This document shows positions 22,746-36,165 of a stretch of 64,000 nucleotides of DNA, one piece after another. Position numbers and translations under genes: made by a program. Every line of letters starts with the position of its first letter. The stretch's first letter is position 1. A model generated the notes under the pieces. The model did no database searches and was not told the origin of the DNA. It was given only the letters and a program-made list of their open reading frames with translations. Source of the DNA: Atopsyche davidsoni (Eukaryota > Arthropoda > Insecta > Trichoptera > Hydrobiosidae); assembly GCA_022113835.1 (NCBI GenBank), contig JAILWY010000027.1, positions 6,202,501 through 6,266,500 on the forward strand, given 5' to 3'.

Positions 22746-25070
22746 ATTTATAGATGCCTTTTGTAAGTCATGACTGCCTTTTTTTAAAAATCAAATAATA
22801 TAATTTTTATTCTTCTATTAATAAATCTACATCATAGATTCACTAACGTGATGCTCAAAGTCATACTTTTTAAAGAAAACATAATTCACCGAGCATATAG
22901 TTAAAAGCTGTTTATCAAAGACGATCAAGCTTTTCAAACAAAAACACTAAAACCAAGAAATAAAAATTGGGGTTCGATGTCACAAACAGTACTAAGACTT
23001 GCTTTTGTGAATAGTAATACTTTATGAATATTTGAAATTGCTCGGTTTTGATTACTTTGTGTACGTTTATTACAAAGGGTGATTCAGAAAGGGTGACACA
23101 AACAATTTAATAATACAACAAAAACAAATCTAAATTATATTAATAACTACGACTTGAGGTCTTAATCCTCAAGCTGGCCTGTAATTTTCTATGGACTTTA
23201 ACTGTGATAGAACTAAATTTAAACCGACTACCAAAATAATTTTGTAATATAATAGTAAACACGACACCGTCTATTTTCATGAGAAATTGTGCTAAAAAAG
23301 CAATAGAGAAATTCGTTAACATTTTCATCTTTAACCGTTTTTACCTGATTTCAAATTAAATAACTTTCATTCTCCGAATCCAATCGCTACATAGGCTTAC
23401 ATGTGCCTGAGGTTTGGAAAGTAATACATTTTTGTTACTGATTTAGATTTTCTTTTATCGTATTCCTTAACTTGTGGTTCCTACTATAATTATTGATGTG
23501 TGGTGCAATGGTTTCTTCAGTACTTATTTTGGATATACTCAAATCCCAATGCGTATTTTTTATATTGAAGCCTCAAATATCATATCACTTTTGCTGCATA
23601 ATTTGGAAAGGTGTAGTTAAAAATTATTTACAAGTTATTTTTAAGCATATTTTGGATAGTGCTAAATAGCATTTCAAAACTTCCCTAACACAGTTAATCA
23701 TTTGTGGTTTTTAATGTTATAATAAACTTATGTTACGTGTGCTTAATTGTTAGTCGTGGTACTAATGTGGATGTCTCTGTGGAAGTCTGATTAGTATCGT
23801 GTGTGGGATTCAGTTAATAATGTAAGATATATTCATGCGACGTGTTCTAATTTATACTCCTTAGACATAGTAGTTATCAAACTTCGCCAAGGGTTATTAA
23901 TATATATCTATATATGATATACATGACATAACACTTGATATTTTGAGTTATTTGTGTACTAGTCAAATTCTGTACAATATAAAAAGTTTGATCTAGAATT
24001 TCGTATGATCGTATGAGAGTAAATATTATAAACCAGTAATAATATTCACAATAATATGGAAGCCTCAAGACAATTATTTTTTAATTAAACGGAAACAGGA
24101 GTTTCCAACAACATTGGAATACGATTATATTTTCACCAGAAACAATTAGTTTTTAGGTAAATTTCGATAATTTAGCCACCAAAGCAACCATTCATTAACA
24201 TATACAATACGTTTTGATATTTTTATGAATAATTTTACAAAATTTTGCCGTTTCGGGAGTAATTATAAAAATCATTAATAACTTTTCTCCAAAGGGAAAA
24301 TACGTTATAATATTTTACATTACAGTTAATTACGTTCCTTATTTCATTTATTATGGCTTAGGTTAGGGATTTGAAGTTTTGTTGGTAATGGTAATTAAAT
24401 CGCAGATCTGGTAATTCAGTTTTGAGAAATAAAGCTTCGCGGTAAATACTTTACAGTCCCTCATTAGTATACAAATAGATATTGTTAATTATTGTCGCTT
24501 TTATTCAATCACAATGGACGAAAGTACATTGAAGCAGAATTTGCCTTCACTTAAAGTATTTGAAACTAAGGAGAGGCATTTAATTAAACATCTACTGCCT
24601 TTTGGTACTTGCCATGCATACACTCGGGGTGTGTCGTAATGTTTGAATAGGTTCATTTCTGAGCTCCTGCAATCGCTGTATAGATTTCTTGGCACCATTT
24701 TCTCTCCTTCTTACCAATTATAATATTTAATATATGATATATTACGTCAAGTATATGATATATTACGCATGTGGAAATAATAAAATTAGAAAATAAATTC
24801 ATTTGCATTGTTTAACTTACAACTTGAACTATTCGCGTCTTCTCAATACTTGATTTCAGAGAAAGATTTTTATTCACTGCCTGGATATACAGTTAACTAA
24901 ATTTACACATTCCATTATTAGTGAAATCAGAAATCTTGACATTAAGCACCAAGATTAGTAGTAAAAATCGCATATATTTGTATCTATTGAAATTCAAATT
25001 GTAACTATTATTGAGTAAAATCAGTGTTCGTCTCCGAACAACAGTACTATAAATAAACTTTGTATCTGAC
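22746..25070. other. AT-rich noncoding DNA with a 21-bp-period repeat
   Basis: No gene supported. TATATGATATATTACG occurs at 24731-24746 and again at 24752-24767, an exact tandem pair with 21-bp period. The remainder is AT-rich. Confidence 0.6.
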
Positions 25071-25735
25071 TGATATTCCTGTATTGTTTCCAAGATTCCG
25101 ATCGCCTAGGGCTCGAGCTCCATGAGAGTGAGGCTGAGTCCACCCAAGCCGGGCTCTTTGAATTTATGTAGTCCACTAACAATAAATTACTATAAAAGGA
25201 GACTGGAATTTCTTTTCTAACCCTGAGTATCGAATTGACCTCAAAGCAATCTCTCACAATGGATTATAACAACCAGTATACAGGATAAATCTAAATTTCT
25301 GACATACTATTCACTTGCAATTGTATTTTATCAGGTCAAATTATATATTTTTTAATATCAATAGATTATTATATCTGTAATTTTTTTTAACAAAAAAACA
25401 TATGTTGTGTATTTTTTTATTATATGATCTCGTTTATGGTAAATTTGAACGAGAGCATTGATGCGATTTTGATGTTAAAGAACGCTATTGGCTACTGATG
25501 TCAACTTTCTAAATTATAGCTGCTAATGTACTATGGTAGATTTCAGTATGTATAATTCAAGCATAATTTCAGTAGCACACTTATTCAGGGACAGCCATGA
25601 CCGTTTCGCCAAAAATCTACTAAAAAAAGAATTAGGTTTCAAATAATAGATTGCATAAAAAAAGTTCACTGTTAAAATATAGTTGCTTTCAACAAGTGCG
25701 AGGCAAAGTGATGTATTTTAAGTTTAGTTAATGTT
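25071..25735. other. Noncoding; complex stretch then AT-rich
   Basis: 25090-25165 is GC-richer (CGCCTAGGGCTCGAGCTC). The rest is AT-rich with no supported feature. Confidence 0.5.
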
Positions 25736-25890
25736 TTAAGACAAACGAGGGGAAAGGGTTGTAGCCTTGTTAAAAGCCTTCAATACAGTTGAAGTGAAAA
25801 AGCGAGTCCCCCTGATGCGTGTTAAAGTACTTTACACAAACAAGCGACGCTAAAAAATACACCAGCTCATCCCCTAAGCTATTTTTAGAT
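25736..25890. other. Higher-complexity noncoding patch
   Basis: Balanced sequence of about 150 bp between AT-rich flanks. No ORF or motif cluster recognised. Confidence 0.3.
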
Positions 25891-26270
25891 GACCTCTACT
25901 TAACATTATGCAAAAAAATAAAATTATGTAACACAGCAGTCAAGATCGTTTTGTTTTATTTTAAATTGAAATCTTTAAAATTATCTTAATTTCATTTCAG
26001 AGAAAATGAGTATAAATAAATGATTAATATTAAATTTAAATTCCAGGGCCACAATACTATAGACTCGATTTCATTCGTGTAGTATTGAAATCATGTGACA
26101 TGCTATTAAATAATTTAACCTGTGTTGATACTAAATGCATATCTATCAATATTTTGTAGTAACTATTTTTTATTTTTAACAGTACAATAAAAAGATATGC
26201 TTTCAATGAAATAATATGAGTATTGCGCAGTTGGGTTTTATATAGACAAACATTAATAACTTGTAAATTC
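25891..26270. other. AT-rich noncoding DNA
   Basis: Nothing supported. Confidence 0.7.
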
Positions 26271-26780
26271 GTAGAAAAGATCGCGTTGCAAGGATACTCG
26301 GAATAATGGTATATTGATTTAGTTGGCGTTGGAGTTCGTCTCGAGTGTGATCTCAGCTGGCTGACAAAGGGGCGCGTCCTGGGAACCCCTAACCCGGGGT
26401 CCAACTTATGATATGAATTCATACTTTTTCAGAATATTTTAAAAATAAGCATTCACTCATTTGGTAGTCAAAACGATCATTTTTTATTGCTTACTTTAGC
26501 AAAATTTATTTAAAACTCTGCCGAGAATTCTACCATTAGAATTCTAAAATTATTATATAAAATATATTCACTTTATAAATACGTTCATTAAGTGTGCATA
26601 GTAAAGCAATATACTTTTTGTACGAAAATACGTACAAGTAAACTTCCTTTAGTATGCTTTAGTCGGTTGGTTGAAATTGGTTTGCGGTTTTACCTTTAGT
26701 ACGGAATTTTTCAAAGACATCGTCTGATGTCTCGGCTCCAATGAGTGCAGACAGCATCTGCGGTCAGCCTCTGTACCAAC
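26271..26780. other. Two GC-richer patches separated by AT-rich DNA
   Basis: 26275-26410 ends with GGGAACCCC...GGGGTCC, an imperfect inverted repeat. 26645-26775 is balanced and homopolymer-free. A 121-codon minus-strand frame (26422-26057) covers the first patch, but most of it comes from AT-rich DNA and no family is recognisable. Putative regulatory segments. Confidence 0.3.
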
Positions 26781-28220
26781 AAAGGGTTCCTTTCCAATAT
26801 TGATCAAATAATAATATCGATACAAATGCTGTGTTTTCTCAAGAAATATACATCATTTTCTTTGTTTGATGAGGCTTCGAGAGTTTCGGTTTACTTGTAT
26901 AATATATTTTACTGTCTATATAATAACGTACAATTAATCAATTTTTTTCATTATATTCAATTATTCTTCAATGTAGTCTGTGAAATTTGCCTCTATTGTT
27001 TATTTTATATTAATATAATTTACTTCGTATTTCTATTATATTTGAAATGATACATTAAATATTTATTGACATTTTTGATTTCTGATGAATAGTAAAATTT
27101 TTTATCACTTCGTTCCTTTTGATATTTATTAAGTATATTTGTCAATTTATTATTTCTACAGCACAGCGATGTTTTTATAACTAGAGTATTTTTATTCTAT
27201 CGTTATTATACCGACAATTATATCAAAACATGTTATTATTTTTTTACTTTTTTAACTTGGAGATCATTGCTTGCTTGCTTTATTATTTTTTTGCTTATGC
27301 ATAGACGAACAGGTACAAAAGTCAATGCTAATTGGAAGCTTGCCCATTTCACCTTAACAAAAAGCTGCACGTGCTCAAGTCTTCTATAAAAAGCTTGCTT
27401 CTATTCATAACGATATATTGCCGTATGAGTTCGAATTGTATTGACTTTACAATACTTTTGCTAAATTCTACTAAATTTATAAAAAATCTACCTGTACGTT
27501 ATTCTCCTTTGTTAGAATTCAGATGGTGCGTATGATTCATGTGTAATTGTATTTTAATATATCTTATATAAGTTCTGAATAAAAAGTGCTGCAACGCATC
27601 CGAAATATTCGTCATCACCTTAGTCAGACTTAATTTGCAAAAATTACAACATTGATTTGTAAAACGTGACTCGGTTTGTTAAAAAAAACAAAATATAGGT
27701 CGCGGTACTTGTGAATCACGCAATGGTAGACTTTTTTGTTGGATGAAGAACAAATGAGGATTTGTTTTGAAAATTGATCGAGTAAACATTTGTTCAAATT
27801 TTATATTTATATTTAAAATTGAATTATTAATAGATGTAATCGTACAGTGTAGTAAAGTAATTTACTAATGAGATAAAAATAAAAACTCACTCGCAAGATG
27901 TACATGAATAAAAAAAGTCACAAAAGTAGGTCGCATTGCATATTTTGAGATCATATTAGAAATATCGCATTTTCAATTTTATTGATGTGTTCATAAACAT
28001 TAACTATAACTATTAAGTTCTACTTGTTGTTTTTAGTACATACATTTATTATAAATATACTTTTTAACCTTATATATACTCCAAGAAAAGTAATGTATAA
28101 ATATAAGTTATAAACAAGCTGCAGATTTATTAAGTATTTGTATTTCAAAATAGTAGCCGTATAATATAAAGTAAACAAAAAATATACATTACGGCCAAAA
28201 AACCTACTAACCTGGAAAGA
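26781..28220. other. AT-rich noncoding DNA
   Basis: Very T-rich. Frames of up to about 100 codons encode only Phe/Tyr/Leu/Ile-rich strings typical of such sequence. Nothing supported. Confidence 0.7.
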
Positions 28221-28440
28221 TCGACACATCGCTTATTATGTCCGGTTTTATTTCCATGCAAATCATCCCCCAGCACACGCGATAATGCCTTTCAGAGAAG
28301 GTGGAAATAGGGAGGGAGAGGGCGGGCAAAAAGAATTCAAAAAAACTGGTGGAGAATAACCACACACCTGAGAAAGGAAACTTGAGCGCCTTGCGTATTA
28401 ATCAAAATCAGATAATACCCGCTTGGATTGAAAAATCACT
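28221..28440. promoter_or_regulatory. Putative enhancer: octamer, Runx and E-box cores
   Basis: A complex patch with ATGCAAAT (28256-28263, exact POU octamer), AACCACA (28358-28364, Runt/Runx core) and CACCTG (28365-28370, E-box used by Snail/bHLH factors). The Runx core and E-box abut. Clustering of three strong cores in about 120 bp of otherwise AT-rich DNA suggests regulatory function; single matches of this length also occur by chance. Confidence 0.35.
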
Positions 28441-29990
28441 TTCATATTTTTTGGAGGCCTCGCTCTACTAAAAATCAAATCTTCCTATTCAATTTTGATG
28501 CTACTATGAAAAAATTAAACCGTCTTTGAAAATTTATATACTTAACTGATATTTATATTTAACAAATGTTTTCTATTAGTAAATATATATATATTAATGT
28601 AAAACTAAACAAGTTAATTTTATGGTGAAAATATGATTCGTATTTTCTGTTTGTGAATGTTTAATAGTAAAGTTCATAATTGTGAATAAACGCTTTACAC
28701 AGAAAACTTTTTAATATTATGAAAAATGATTGTTACTATAGTAACATACTACTAATGATAGTTAGTTATTCTTAAATGGAAAGATAAACCCATCATATAC
28801 TACTTGTTAGTGGTTTATAACACAGTTGAAGAGAAAGTTGAAAAACTACCTTATAGATTATTCGAAACAAATATAAATAAATTTTTGAAGCTCCCGAAAT
28901 ACAAAGGCCGAGTTTCAAATAAAAGATAATTAAAAAAATATATTCCTTTGATTAAAATTCACAAGAAACTTTTAAAAATCATTGTAATGTTTTCATTAAA
29001 ACAATAATTTTCCTATTCCAATGCCCGTTCCACGCTTTTAGTCCAACTGTAAAACTTGATTATGTTTTGTGGAATTGCAGGTAGAGATAAATTCCAGAAA
29101 GTTCTCTGTGTTTTGTTTGAAGTTTCTTGAAATGTGAAAATGCATTTCCACGATAAAACTACCGCTTCGAGGTTTTTACAAAAAACGAAAATTAAAACGT
29201 TTCACACTTTTAAAAATGCGCACTTTTTTCGCTTTGTGTTTATTAATATTTTTTTATTTATGTGGGTGCTAGAAATTTATAACTGCTTCGTGAATTTTAC
29301 TGACTGCTTAAATTTAAACCAAAAATTGATGAATATAATCAGAGTATAATTTGATTCGTACTATCTCTTATAAATCTAATTTGTTAAATACAGTAATTCC
29401 ATCTAAAAATGCCCTTTAAAGTAAAAACGCTCACAAAATATATAAGATAAATACCTCCTATCAATTTGGCTGTTTATATTTCTGTTGCTATTAAAAAAAT
29501 TGTAAATGTAATAGACAAGGTTTCTCATCAAAATTTGTCAGAAAGATATATTTTTGTAAGCAGTAGAAATGTATTATATAATCGCTAAAAGCTCCCAAGT
29601 ACTAAAGTGCACAATTATAGCCTGTATTCCACAATTTCTGTAAGGTGCAGCCATGACAGCAAGGTGCGGCTCGGACTGAAAATACATTTTTATCTGTTTT
29701 GCTGTCAAAAGTATCAACTTGGAAGTAATATTTTATGTTATTTAGAGTTATGTGTACACTTTTCAAAAAGAAAAAAATGTTTTAGTTTGACGTTGAAAAT
29801 GATATAAAATATTAGATATGTTCTACATGATCTATTTTCAACGAATTTTGAGATAAAAATTAAAATAGATTATATAATCGATTGATGCATAAAAATTCAT
29901 TTCTAAGACCTTTCCCGTTATTTCAAGCATTACGTTGAAACTGGTTTCTAACAATACCCTTGGCATTTCAGGGCTGCGATATTATACTAT
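28441..29990. other. AT-rich noncoding DNA with 16-bp palindrome
   Basis: TGTTACTATAGTAACA (28731-28746) is a perfect palindrome. No gene; open frames are AT-driven. Confidence 0.6.
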
Positions 29991-30125
29991 ACGTTATGAA
30001 TTAGTGCGAGTATGAATCATCTTTAGGAGGCAGGGAATTGTAAATGGTCTGCGTCAAGACAGAGATGCTGCTTCAGACAAGACGAGTTTATCTTCACTCA
30101 GCCCCTCCCTACACTTGTATTCTTT
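29991..30125. other. Higher-complexity noncoding patch
   Basis: Balanced sequence (AGGAGGCAGGG...CAGCCCCTCCC) without ORF. No named motif. Probably constrained noncoding DNA. Confidence 0.3.
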
Positions 30126-31730
30126 TAATAAAGTATTAGATGATGGATCGAGGCTATTAAGTAGAACTTTGATCATCATCAAACATCGATAGCAACGTTC
30201 TCTGAGATGTAGTCTCTGCTATTCTGACGAATAAATTATATTAGAAAGTTTGTACGCTTCTCCCCCATGTTAGATTGATATAAAAATAGCGTTTTATTAT
30301 TAGAAAAATTTATCACAGATTACTAGATCGTTTTGCCTTTTTTAAAATTTGTTATCCATTAACGATCTATAAGTATAATTTGATAGTCAAATTGTAATAA
30401 TGTAAATTTAGTATGAAAACAAGGCGTCTTATTATTATAATAAAAATTTTAAGCATACTTTAGAAGTTTATTTACTTTCATTATAATTCATTACGGGACA
30501 GGCACGTCTTCAGTGTTTATATAGATGTCATGAAAGATATATATGGTGGTAAAATATCTTGAGGGAAATTTTATTATTTAAAGCAATTTGTTCTTATTGG
30601 AAAGATGTTTTTTCATGAAAGAGAGCCTATTGTTTTATCCGTCAAAAACACTCGTTTTTTGTGAATTGAAGAATCCAAGTGTCGTTGAAATATTCAAGAT
30701 ATTTAAAAAAAAAAAATTAAAAGAGAGTTTAATTACTTACCCTTTAGGACGAACTTGGATTAAAAAAAAATTATGCTTACAAAGAGAAATAATTATATTT
30801 ATTTTTATACTTTTGTTTATTAATAATTTTAACTTATTTACCTACAGACCGATTAAAAATATCTTAAGTGAAATTCTTTATGTCTCAACGTTGAAGCTTT
30901 GTATCAAAATAACAGAATGGTATTTTTAATCACGGGAATATTTTTTGAATAAGTTTAGGTGTTTAAATTATTACAAAAACATCAGCATAAGTCAAGTTCT
31001 TATTTATTGGTTTAATCTTTTTATTGTTAGTATTTTTTATAAATAAAATTCAATGAATTCTTAAACTGAAACATTCGTTTAGTTTTATCTTTTTCAAAAA
31101 ATCAATTCAATTCACCAAAACCGATCTCATTGAAGTCTATATCGAAAAACTATAATTTCAAATCGAACTCTGACGTAACTAAGCTATTCTTCACTTATAG
31201 TGTATTTCGTCTTCTACTTTGGATAAAACAAGATGTATTATATTATTCAAAACCCATTTATTGGTAACTTAATTAGGTATAAAACTTTACTACAAGATAA
31301 TTTAGTTAATTGAAAAATTTATAACAAAATTACCTGTCCTCGCTTTGACATATTTTAATATATTTAAATATAAACGAATATATAAGGTATTGTAAATAAA
31401 TCAAAATTTATAACATTTATACCAAAAAAACAGTTTTACTTCCGTTTTGGAAACATAACGTGTACGATAAAAAAAACACAATTGAATTGATAAAAATTAA
31501 ATAAAACGTGTATATTATTTATGAGCAAGAAGATTTAAGCTATATCCATAATTATTGAATAAACATAACGACAAAATAATTAGTGAAGTTTAGTAACTTA
31601 TGTTATGACAACGGAGAAAAAATATTTCGATGTATCTTTTACTTTTTGAGATGACCTTCATAAAAATAGTTAAAAATTATTATAATAGCTTCACAAGCCC
31701 CAGAGGGAAGAAATGATTAAGTTCGGCAAA
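30126..31730. other. AT-rich noncoding DNA
   Basis: A 113-codon frame at 30588-30929 (+) is Lys/Phe/Ile-rich with no recognisable domain, and I treat it as chance. Nothing else. Confidence 0.65.
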
Positions 31731-31935
31731 TTGCATAATTTATTCAACCCTGCAATCCGCACATGATCCTAATTGCCCCGATAGTTGAGATCTCCCGCCG
31801 GCACAGCAGCCGCACTTCCGCCGGGCGCGCGTGTAAGCCGACCCCCTGACTCGGAAATTGTTCAGGCGTTTCCGGCTCCGTGGAGGGATCGTGTAGGCTG
31901 ACCCCGTAAATACTGAATCTCTCTGAAATCATAGA
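31731..31935. promoter_or_regulatory. GC-rich patch with 60-bp spaced repeated site
   Basis: GTGTAAGCCGACCCC (31831-31845) and GTGTAGGCTGACCCC (31891-31905) match at 13 of 15 positions and are exactly 60 bp apart. The second contains TGACCC, the reverse of the nuclear-receptor half-site GGGTCA. Between them CGGAAA (31852-31857) and TTTCCG (31869-31874) form an inverted pair of ETS-like cores. This symmetry in a GC-rich island suggests a structured enhancer. Confidence 0.4.
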
Positions 31936-32390
31936 CTGGTTAGTACGTATTATCTCAACGTATAATAATAGATTGCTTCATTAATATTACAAATACTGAT
32001 TTTTTTGACTGATTTATATTTTATGTATAAAACAGCAATATTTTTACATAATTCAATTAAAAGTTTATTTTTAATATTTATGTATGCCGGTGGCTTAAAT
32101 ATTTTTAAATGTCAATATTGACATTTGAGGTATTTAAACTTCGTAATTGATTATTGTTACGCCAAAAAATAAATATAAAATATATTTAGCTCTTGAGACA
32201 GTATCTTATCAACCACGAAGAGACACGCGTTTTAACATTTGAACATTTAAAAAAAAGTTAATTATTGAACAGTTCTTGTTAATCCCTTTTTTATACTGAT
32301 TCAGAATATTTTGAAAATGAACAATATATATTTTATAGGTTAAAATTCCAACGATATAATCTGAATACCCACCAATATGAATATTTTATT
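31936..32390. other. AT-rich DNA with perfect 20-bp palindrome
   Basis: 32107-32126 (AAATGTCAATATTGACATTT) is a perfect palindrome. Beyond a short gap, TTAAATA and TATTTAA continue the symmetry imperfectly over about 50 bp. No gene. Confidence 0.65.
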
Positions 32391-32690
32391 ACACTTCGAT
32401 AATAACACTTTCGACCATATGTCTGCATATCCGTGATAAATCGCCTTACTAAAGAGTGGCGCCCCTTCACAAATTACCGTGCATATATCCCCGAGCAGGT
32501 GAGTGCGGGTATAATGAATCCACCTGAATAATGCAGGTATCGTACTTGGCCTCACTGGCTTACCAGTCCATCCATTTTTGATGACTGCTTCCCTCGCAGT
32601 CCCCGGCCTGTGTGTTTCAGACCCGACTTGAAATAGAAGCCTTAGCGTTAAAACAGTCACCCCATGAGCGGGGAAAATTTTTGCTTGTGG
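32391..32690. other. Higher-complexity noncoding patch
   Basis: About 250 bp of balanced sequence, crossed by a 106-codon minus-strand frame (32660-32340) that starts with a hydrophobic run but has no family resemblance. GAGCAGGTGAGTGCGG near 32495 resembles a splice donor, but no acceptor pairs with it in an open frame I trust. Probably constrained noncoding DNA. Confidence 0.3.
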
Positions 32691-33015
32691 GGAGTGAATA
32701 TTTTTTTTTTATCTTTTGAGTTACCTAAAACATGTTAGAATTAATAATAATTTACAAACTCTACACACACTTGTTGGCGCTTCAAATACGATTTAACCAG
32801 AACGTTCAAGATATACTATTGATATACTTTTGTGTGAGAATTGATGGCAAAATATTTTAAAAACAGCAAGATGAATTGAGTATTATTTGAAATAAATCAA
32901 TTAACAGAACCGAGTGTTTAAATTTTATTATTCAATAACTGAAAATTTAGTATAACACAGTAAAACATAAATAATTTTCATTTCATCAAAAAATGTACAT
33001 ATCATTTGTGCATTG
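32691..33015. other. AT-rich noncoding DNA
   Basis: Nothing supported. Confidence 0.7.
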
Positions 33016-33290
33016 TAAAAATATGAGTTCTTAGAGGCTTTTGTGGACCCGAGGCTGTTTGGCAGACCTTCTCGGAAGCTGGAGCAGAGGATGTACATAT
33101 TCAAAAAGTTTCTAGTATCCTACGTTCAAGGCGCTAGCATACCTAATGAAGTCGGGCTTATGAAATGCGGGCGGTGCGGTGCTTTCCGGGCCGTTGGAGA
33201 TGCTCGCCCACGCGTGCGGACAGGAGTGGTCCCCCGTGAGAGGAGACGAGCACAGGTGCGGACCGGCGGCGTCAAATATTGATTATATTA
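33016..33290. other. GC-rich putative conserved element
   Basis: The right half (33160-33280) is strongly GC-rich. A 79-codon plus frame crosses it, Arg-rich because of GC content, with a CGRC pattern but no zinc-finger spacing. A weak acceptor-like ttcttag precedes it and no convincing donor follows. Either an exon remnant or regulatory DNA; I favour the latter. Confidence 0.3.
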
Positions 33291-34770
33291 GCCACGTTTT
33301 TTTAAATTGATTATTTTATGTGCTCCATAGAGACTAAAATGGCTGAGGAGTACAGAGCCAAAATATGTAAATAATAAATGTGTAAAAGTAGCAAGTACTG
33401 CATAAAATCAATGTTTAAAATTACAACATATATTGACACTGTCGTATATACTGTATAAAGCAAGTATTATTAAGTTTGTTTGGAAATTGACTAATTGTGT
33501 GAGTCAGGTTTTATAGCTGTGCTTGAGAAATACACGTATTTCATATTGTCAAATTAAAAAAAATATATTAGTTCAATTGTGTTACCCGTGGAATAGAATA
33601 CGTAAACCTAATTATGTAACGAGTAAATACCCGTATAAAAATAACCTAGTTTTCGACTCATCCAATTTGCCAATGATTGACACACTTGCTATCTAACACT
33701 TATCTCGCCCTTAGCCGCCATTTTGACGTCCATCTCCTATTACAGCCTCACAATCAGACCGGAGACACCAATAATTCCAACGGATCGCCTCGAGCATTTT
33801 CTGTGGTGGAGGATTCCGAGTTTCACTTTCGGAGTATTAAATATTCTTATGACAGAAACACACAATATTTGAAATATTATTAATAACGAATAAAAGCTTT
33901 ACACACGAATATATCTTTGAATAAACTGAAGTGAATAAGTCGGATCAATATAGAGATACAAAATATATTAAATATATTTTTTTTTTACGTTTGGATGGTT
34001 TGTTCTTCAGTGATGATCAATCAAAGCATTGTCTATCATACGATCAAATCTCATTGTTTTTAAAAACCGTCTCAGTGTTTTCTCACAAAAAAGGCATTTT
34101 GCGAATGTCTGTCTGTGGAAACATACTCAAGCGTCTTGTAATTGAAACATATTTTACAATTTATAACAATATTGTTACTGCGATTTAATTGAATACTTGA
34201 AACCATTTATATTTTCATAATAGAAAACCAATACTTCAACAAAAATGAAACAGATTTAATGATACGCTTGAAATATCTTCTATCATAGTAATTGGATTTT
34301 TTGTATTTTATAAAAAAAAACACATTTTTTTTTGATATGGGTTAGCGATAAACCTTAACGAAATTTACCAAACTGAATCATGTTACATTATTATTTTCAA
34401 TGGGCAAGCAAATAACAAAACGAAGCTATCACATTAATATATAATCACAATACGCACTTAAATAATTATCGAAAAGTCGAATTCTTGCTTGTATTTACCA
34501 AATTTTGGATTATTTTTGGTTTTGGTATTAAAATCAATTACCTTAAAATGCAATAAATATCGTTAAACAGATGTTTTCGATTAAATAACGATTTGAATTG
34601 ATTTGGTATGATTGTTATTTTTTTTCCATTTCCCTGTAATCTTTTAATGTGCTGCATATGTTTTTTTTTATCAACTGCGTTTTAAATAAAAACTGTATAT
34701 ATAATGCGTTAGTCCAAACAGCACACACTTCATCCAAAGCGTAATTTGATTTTGTAAAAATGAAATAGCG
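33291..34770. other. AT-rich DNA with a complex patch at 33.7 kb
   Basis: 33695-33840 is balanced and homopolymer-free (CCGCCATTTTGACGTCC, CGGATCGCCTCGAGC). The rest is AT-rich. No gene supported. Confidence 0.5.
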
Positions 34771-35010
34771 TTTGTTGAAATACGGGAGATGTGCTCGAGC
34801 GATGTGCTCACAGTGACGCCGAGTGCAGAGCTTCCAATTAATCTGGTTCGAGTTTTCCCGTCACTTTTACTGGTAAACATGTTTTCCAATGCGGGAAAAG
34901 CAATTACGGAAAAGCACCAATTGAAGTCTGCCGAGCTGCTCCAAAAAGTGGGTTCGTTTCGAATCTTCAAAAAAGACAGCCGATAAATCAAACGCCAAAA
35001 ATAATAGCGC
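34771..35010. other. Higher-complexity patch open on both strands
   Basis: A 65-codon plus frame (34789-34986) and a 106-codon minus frame (34991-34671) overlap over the same balanced sequence. Neither has splice context or a domain I know. Simultaneous openness on both strands reflects the lower AT content here rather than two genes. Confidence 0.3.
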
Positions 35011-36165
35011 TTTTCAGCCGATTTTTTTTAATGGAATGGATTTTTGAGCACTCAAAAATACTTTTGTCTTTTAATTGTTTCAGCCCTCTCCGCAAGAGCG
35101 ACCGCTAAGCGATTCAATTTATGAAATATTGGTCGTTATTTAATCGCATACATTAAAACAAATCTCGTACATTGTGTTCGTAAGTTTAACTTATACTAGA
35201 AAAACAATGTTCTGATAGATAAATAAAAACTAGAAAAACTTTTTAATTTACGTATGGAAATATGTATTTACAACTATTTATCACAGTTTACGGACATAAA
35301 TATTTTTTATCACCGAGGCAGACTAGCTAACAGTATATTTTTTTACAAGAAATATATTACTTTATTCAATTTATTACAGTAGCAGGCGTTAAATGTCACA
35401 CAATATTTATAAATACAAATTTACATACTATGTAACCTAAAAATATATAGTATTTATTTTTATAACAAAAACCTACTTTTTATTAGATACTATATATATT
35501 ATAGTATATTTTATTCTGTGGTGAATAGTGCGCTTTTTTATTCAGTGACAAAGCATTGTATTTTTTTAATCAGCATAAATTTAATTAAGACAATGTTATG
35601 CCTTAGAACCTTTTTGGTCGGCAATCTGTTACTGTATCTGTGCGTTTGGGCCTGTAGATTTATAGCCTTTAGAAGTTTCTCGAATATTGCATAAGTTTAA
35701 GGTTTGATGTCAAATGGAAATTTGTAGTAAGTATGCCCGGCGGCGCCGAATGAGAGCTTACGGCTTATCTTCATTTAAATTCTCATTTTATTTGTAAAAC
35801 TTAGAGGGAAAATCTTTATGGCTTATTAATATTATTTGAAAATATTTTAACACATCCATAAAATTTTGCGACTGTGCTAAAGATAAACAATATTATTCAA
35901 ATAAAGCGATTAACCGCCTCGAGAAGTTTTCTGTCTGGACAAATTGGCAGTATTATAAGTGCTTTTAAAAACTTTAGTACAAATTGAAATGTTTTACTCT
36001 CATTTTTATTTATGCATTATAAAAATATTTGTTTTGTTTATTTGTGCATCTTGGAGTGTTTTTTGAATGTATTTGTGTATAAAAATTCTTAAGTTCGAAA
36101 AAGCTAATATTTCCGGCAAAATTAACATTTAGTTAATTAAAAATAATCAAGCGTGAGCTTAATTA
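35011..36165. other. AT-rich DNA with short complex stretches
   Basis: Balanced segments at 35080-35115 and 35600-35765 (CCCGGCGGCGCCGAATG). No ORF of interest. The rest is AT-rich. Confidence 0.5.

Noticed and set aside
24357..24370. Telomere-like TTAGG repeats
   Set aside because: Only two units in a row; far too short.
26057..26422. 121-codon minus-strand frame
   Set aside because: It crosses the border between a complex patch and AT-rich DNA with no change in signal, and no family is recognisable.
34840..34865. tRNA B-box-like GGTTCGAGTTTTCC
   Set aside because: No A box at suitable distance and no cloverleaf.
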